From assembly GCA_016937945.1 (NCBI GenBank), contig JAFGVP010000113.1, positions 1 to 55,277 on the forward strand: a DNA stretch of 55,277 nt. The letters run 5' to 3'. Positions 51,784 to 55,277 of the stretch are shown one piece after another. Below the pieces are notes generated by a model. That model searched no databases, was not told where the DNA came from, and saw nothing but the letters and a program-made list of their open reading frames with translations. The DNA comes from Pontiellaceae bacterium (lineage in GTDB: Bacteria > Verrucomicrobiota > Kiritimatiellia > Kiritimatiellales > Pontiellaceae). Every line of letters begins with the position of its first letter. Positions within the stretch are counted from its first letter, which is position 1. A program made the position numbers and the translations under genes.

Positions 51784-53949
51784 ATGAACAGACTCACATT
51801 ATGCCTGCTAACGCTCCTTTGCATAACCTCTGCCCATGCTGACCCGACATCGGATTTCATTCAATCCGCGAAAATAAAGTACGGTGCAGAAGGCGAGAAG
51901 GCCGCACAGTTTCTGACCAATAACATGCCGGAAAAAGACAGGCAGCAGCTTAACAGCGCCTTCCTGGAAGAAAACCTCGACCTGGCATTGCGCGCACGAA
52001 AAAGCTTTGCATGGGCGGCGCAGGTTCCGGAAAATCTGTTCCTCAATGATGTCCTCCCCTACGCAGTCGTCGATGAGCGCCGCGACCGGTGGCGCCCCGA
52101 TTATTTTGTTATGGCATCCAACATCGTAGACGGCGCAGCCAGCGCCACAGAAGCCGTTCAGCAACTCAACCGAGACTTTTTCAAGGTGGTGAACGTCCAC
52201 TACAACACAAAGCGCGAACGCCCTAACCAGAGTCCGATCGAATCGGCGGAACAGAGCATGGCCAGCTGCACCGGTCTTTCGATCATCCTCGTCGATGCCT
52301 GCCGCGCCATCGGCATTCCCGCACGTATCGCAGGCACCCCGCTATGGACCAACATGCGGGGCAATCATACGTGGGTGGAGTTCTGGGACGGCGACTGGCA
52401 TTTTATCGGGGCCGACGAATATGATGCCGCCGGCGTCGATCGGGGCTGGTTCGCGGGAGATGCATCAAAGGCCCTTGCGGATAATCCGCGGCATGCCATT
52501 TATGCTACTTCATGGAAAAAAACTGAAGGGCACTTTCCGATGGTCTGGGCGCCGGAAGATACATCCGTGGCCGGGATTAATGTAACGTCCCGCTATGCCG
52601 CGCCGGCGCCGGCAAAAGACCTGCTGGGCATTCGCCTCTATTCCACCAATGACCGCCGAGCCGCTGTTGAAGGAATGCTGCTATCGGAAGACGGTGATAT
52701 TCTGGCGCGCTTCACGACGCGCGATGAAAACCACGATATGAATGATATGCCGGAACTGGACGTCGAACCGGGCAAACGCTATCGCATCCGGTTCCGCAAC
52801 TATCTGACCGAGCCCTTCACTGCCGAGGCCGGTCTATCCACGATGGATATCCACCCACAGGATCTTTCTCAGGCTTCCGCAACCCTGACGAAGGATGCCA
52901 TTCCCGAACAAATTAAACGGATCTATGCAGAACTGCTTCAACCTTCCCTGGCAGAACGCAAAAAGGAACTGGGCAACAAACAGATTGTCATCGGCGACAA
53001 TATCTTGAAATGGAAGGAGCGCACATTTGGTAAAGCGCCGAAAACGGGTCGAAGCCTCTGGATCTCCATGCATGGAGGAGGAGGGACCACGGCTGACGTC
53101 AACGATCAGCAATGGTCAAATCAGGTTAATCTTTACGAACTGGACGAAGGCATCTGTATTGCCCCCCGCGCCCCTACCGATGCGTGGAATATGTGGCATC
53201 AGGCGCATATCGATGTGCTTTTTTCCCGGCTCATCGAGGATTGCATTGCCGTATACGGGATCAACCCCGACAAGGTGTATCTCATGGGCTATTCCGCCGG
53301 CGGTGACGGAGTCTGGCAACTGGCACCGCGCATGGCCGACCGCTTTGCTGCAGCAGCCATGATGGCGGGACATCCGAACGAAGCCTCCCTGCTGGGATTA
53401 CGCAACCTGCCGTTCGCCATGTTTGTCGGCGGGGAAGATTCGGCCTATGACCGCAATAAAATCGTCGCGGAGCGGGCCGCAAAAATGGATGAACTGCAAA
53501 AGGATGATCCGGATGGCTATGTTCACATGAGCCGGATTTACAAAGGACTCCCCCACTGGATGGACCGCAAAGATCAGGAGGGTATTCCTTGGATGGCAGA
53601 ATATACCCGCAATATCTGGCCGAAGAAGATTGTCTGGTTTCAGGATGACGTAACGCACAACCGCTTTTACTGGCTCCGGCTCCCGGACGGATCCGCCCGG
53701 CAAGGCGATCAGATCGTTGCCGCCATCGATGGCCAGCGGATCGATTTAACCGGAAAGGTTCCGTCCGGAACATGCATCCGGCTGTCGGATGAGCTGCTCA
53801 ATCTGGATGAACCTGTGACCGTGTATGTGAACGGAAAACTGGTTTGTGAGCGTTTTGTAGAGCGTAGCGAGGATGTGATTCGCCGGACACTGCAGGAGCA
53901 GATGGATCCGGCCGCAGTCGCCAGTGCCGAGATTAAGCTGGCCCTCTAA
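51784..53949 (+). CDS. Secreted transglutaminase-like/alpha-beta-esterase fusion
   Basis: A 721-residue exported protein with two enzyme domains. The signal peptide is MNRLTLCLLTLLCITSAHA. The N-terminal half has a transglutaminase-like core: SMASCTGLSIILVDACRAIG (Cys about 162), GNHTWVEFWDGDWHFIGADE (His about 195, Asp about 211). A beta-rich linker (about 275-370) follows. The C-terminal half is an alpha/beta hydrolase of the PHB-depolymerase-esterase kind: SLWISMHGGGGTTADVND, VYLMGYSAGGDGVWQLAPR (GYSAGG nucleophile elbow), PFAMFVGGEDSAYDRNK and RIYKGLPHWMDRKDQ. The target is unknown. The ATG at 51784 starts the signal peptide; the frame is open upstream to 51622. It may feed on ester groups or release peptide cross-links; this is inference. 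Confidence 0.8.
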   Translation: MNRLTLCLLTLLCITSAHADPTSDFIQSAKIKYGAEGEKAAQFLTNNMPEKDRQQLNSAFLEENLDLALRARKSFAWAAQVPENLFLNDVLPYAVVDERRDRWRPDYFVMASNIVDGAASATEAVQQLNRDFFKVVNVHYNTKRERPNQSPIESAEQSMASCTGLSIILVDACRAIGIPARIAGTPLWTNMRGNHTWVEFWDGDWHFIGADEYDAAGVDRGWFAGDASKALADNPRHAIYATSWKKTEGHFPMVWAPEDTSVAGINVTSRYAAPAPAKDLLGIRLYSTNDRRAAVEGMLLSEDGDILARFTTRDENHDMNDMPELDVEPGKRYRIRFRNYLTEPFTAEAGLSTMDIHPQDLSQASATLTKDAIPEQIKRIYAELLQPSLAERKKELGNKQIVIGDNILKWKERTFGKAPKTGRSLWISMHGGGGTTADVNDQQWSNQVNLYELDEGICIAPRAPTDAWNMWHQAHIDVLFSRLIEDCIAVYGINPDKVYLMGYSAGGDGVWQLAPRMADRFAAAAMMAGHPNEASLLGLRNLPFAMFVGGEDSAYDRNKIVAERAAKMDELQKDDPDGYVHMSRIYKGLPHWMDRKDQEGIPWMAEYTRNIWPKKIVWFQDDVTHNRFYWLRLPDGSARQGDQIVAAIDGQRIDLTGKVPSGTCIRLSDELLNLDEPVTVYVNGKLVCERFVERSEDVIRRTLQEQMDPAAVASAEIKLAL

Positions 53950-53960
53950 ATTAAACAGAG

Positions 53961-53985
53961 AAGGACGCCTCGGCACGGCGTCCTT
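53961..53985. terminator. Bidirectional hairpin between convergent genes
   Basis: AAGGACGCC, loop TCGGCAC, GGCGTCCTT: a perfect 9-bp stem 11 bp after the fusion gene's stop and 12 bp before the stop of GH43. Weak T-rich stretches flank it on both strands (CGTTCT on plus, CTCTGTTTAATTT on minus). Confidence 0.75.
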
Positions 53986-53997
53986 CGTTCTACTCAA

Positions 53998-55277
53998 TTA
54001 CTTTGCGCGGATATCGATGTTGTCGAATGATGCTTCGACGTTTACGACCCGCACTCCGGCAAAGCCGGCAGCATAGCTGGAATCCGTTGTTTCGATCACC
54101 GGTTTTCCATCCACGGAAAACTGGATCCGGTCCCCGCGGGCGACAACCTTCAGCACATAATCCCGACCGGATTCGACCGGAAGATCAACCGAAGTAATTT
54201 CAGTCCACTCTTTTCCATTCATCTTTCCGAGAATCGCCCGGTTTCGACCGGGAATAATTCCGGCAAAGTATCCCTTCATGGCGTCAAAGCCGACTGCCGG
54301 ATGCGTAACACGGAAAATCAGACCGGCATCGCGATCGCCTTTAACCACCTTGATGGTTGAAGTGAAAACAAAGTCGTCCCACACCAGATCGCGGACGATG
54401 GCCTTTTCCCCGCTCCGGTAATTATTGGCGGTTCCCCAGCCCGGATCGATGCCAAGGACCAGTGCGCGATCAACAACATCAACGTACCGGTTGTACCCGA
54501 AATACTGCCAGTTATCCCAAAGGCGGTTATCGAACGAATCATTGAACACCTTTCCGGCAACAGGCGGCTTTTCGCCGGACGGCCTGGTCAAAACCGTACC
54601 TTCCGTGGTCGGCACCGGAAAACGGGGCGAACCGTCTGCATTCCAGTCAAATTTCTCAATACGGACATTGCGTTGCCAGCCTCCCTGCGTACCGATCTTG
54701 GAATGATAGACCATCCAGTCCTCTTTTCCGTCCGGCGACTTGGTAAAGCTGCAATGACCCACGCCGTGCACGGTATCAGTGCCCTTGCAGACCGGCTCAC
54801 TCTTTTTGATCCAGCTGTCCGGATTCATCGGATCCTGTCCTTCCCTGATGGAGAGCTGTCCCAGCTTATAGGTCGGCTCCCAGGAACCGCTGCAGGAGTA
54901 GATCAGGAAAATCTGGTCGCCGTTGCGCAGGATTTCCGGACCTTCGTTCAACCCCTTGTTACCGGGCGATTCCGCAACACGCTCCCAAACATAGGTATCG
55001 TTCGCGGTAATCTTCACCCGGTTGGATTTTACCGTCCACGGATTCTCCATTTCAGCAATGAACAGCGACTGCACATCATCGTTGGCGCCGTTCCAGCCCG
55101 ACCAGATCAGGTAAAGCTTGCCGTTCATTTCCAGCGGCGTGGCATCAATTGCCCAGCGGCTGTTTTTGCCCGTTTCAATCTCATCACCCGTATAGACGGC
55201 GCCCATATCACGATAATCACCCAACGCATCGCCGGTCTTGCTTTGCAGCACCCCGGTCCGATGATCCCGGTTATTTC
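53998..55277 (-). CDS. GH43 glycoside hydrolase with C-terminal beta domain, 5' end cut by window
   Basis: Partial: the frame is open to the window edge, and the residues before 55251 (NNRDHRTGVLQSKTGDALG) are typical of the GH43 five-bladed propeller, so the GTG at 55251 is not the true start. Seen are RWAIDATPLEMNGKLYLIWS (the D/AT aspartate), NKGLNEGPEILRN (acid-type glutamate), HCSFTKSPDGKEDWMVYHSK and RIEKFDWNADGSPRFPVP. From about residue 230 of the visible part a beta-sandwich follows (FNDSFDNRLWDNWQYFG to DNIDIRAK), like LamG/DUF1080-type domains. It probably cleaves an arabinose or xylose linkage in the target glycan. The catalytic base region lies outside the window. Confidence 0.88.
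   Translation of the reverse strand, partial: NNRDHRTGVLQSKTGDALGDYRDMGAVYTGDEIETGKNSRWAIDATPLEMNGKLYLIWSGWNGANDDVQSLFIAEMENPWTVKSNRVKITANDTYVWERVAESPGNKGLNEGPEILRNGDQIFLIYSCSGSWEPTYKLGQLSIREGQDPMNPDSWIKKSEPVCKGTDTVHGVGHCSFTKSPDGKEDWMVYHSKIGTQGGWQRNVRIEKFDWNADGSPRFPVPTTEGTVLTRPSGEKPPVAGKVFNDSFDNRLWDNWQYFGYNRYVDVVDRALVLGIDPGWGTANNYRSGEKAIVRDLVWDDFVFTSTIKVVKGDRDAGLIFRVTHPAVGFDAMKGYFAGIIPGRNRAILGKMNGKEWTEITSVDLPVESGRDYVLKVVARGDRIQFSVDGKPVIETTDSSYAAGFAGVRVVNVEASFDNIDIRAK

Overview
The window looks like a chromosome piece from a marine, polysaccharide-degrading bacterium of the Planctomycetes-Verrucomicrobia-Chlamydiae group, most likely Kiritimatiellota (Pontiella-like). This is inference: it rests on the PEP-CTERM protein, a TIGR03790-type protein, several formylglycine sulfatases, propeller/Y_Y_Y sensor kinases, and C-terminal modules common in Verrucomicrobia-like genomes. 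No rRNA or tRNA gene and no CRISPR array was seen.

Region 1 (about 0.1-18.1 kb) is mostly housekeeping and general-function genes on both strands: an MtfA-like peptidase, a DUF2867 oxidoreductase, a ferritin-like protein, tsaB/tsaE, a secreted TIGR03790 protein, two COG1073-type alpha/beta hydrolases around a MEMO-AMMECR1 fusion, a cupin, a DUF1643 protein, a CvpA-like protein, a GGQ release-factor-like protein, a CPBP protease, a hexokinase, a GT-C glycosyltransferase, rlmH, and an nfeD-SPFH-small membrane protein operon ending in a clear terminator. Genes are tightly packed, with many 4-17 bp overlaps.

Region 2 (about 18.1-18.7 kb) is a gene-poor scar. It holds the 3' end (domains V and VI) of a group II intron on the minus strand and no convincing gene.

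Region 3 (18.7-55.3 kb) is a carbohydrate-degradation island. On the minus strand lie a sulfatase, a 1104-residue sulfatase fusion, a large FN3 protein, a PEP-CTERM protein, a response regulator, a propeller histidine kinase and an MGH1/GH63-like glycosidase. On the plus strand lie GH67, a metallophosphoesterase and a GH28-like enzyme. A minus-strand run of five follows: sulfatase, DUF4965 protein, GH92, an unrecognised TIM-barrel protein and a basic-secretory-type peptidase. Then come a second kinase/regulator pair, a decayed PEP-CTERM gene, a transglutaminase-esterase fusion, and a GH43 gene that runs off the right edge. The set suggests outer-layer desulfation and trimming of a sulfated, uronate- and mannose-containing polysaccharide, sensed by two paralogous periplasmic-propeller two-component systems. 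No SusC/SusD pair, TonB receptor or sulfatase-maturing enzyme lies in the window.

The least described parts are a repeat domain of about 200-230 residues shared by the sulfatase fusion and its neighbour, the mosaic relation of three adjacent secreted proteins, a short CCTAAATAA-type motif in four promoter regions of the island, and the unassigned TIM-barrel protein.
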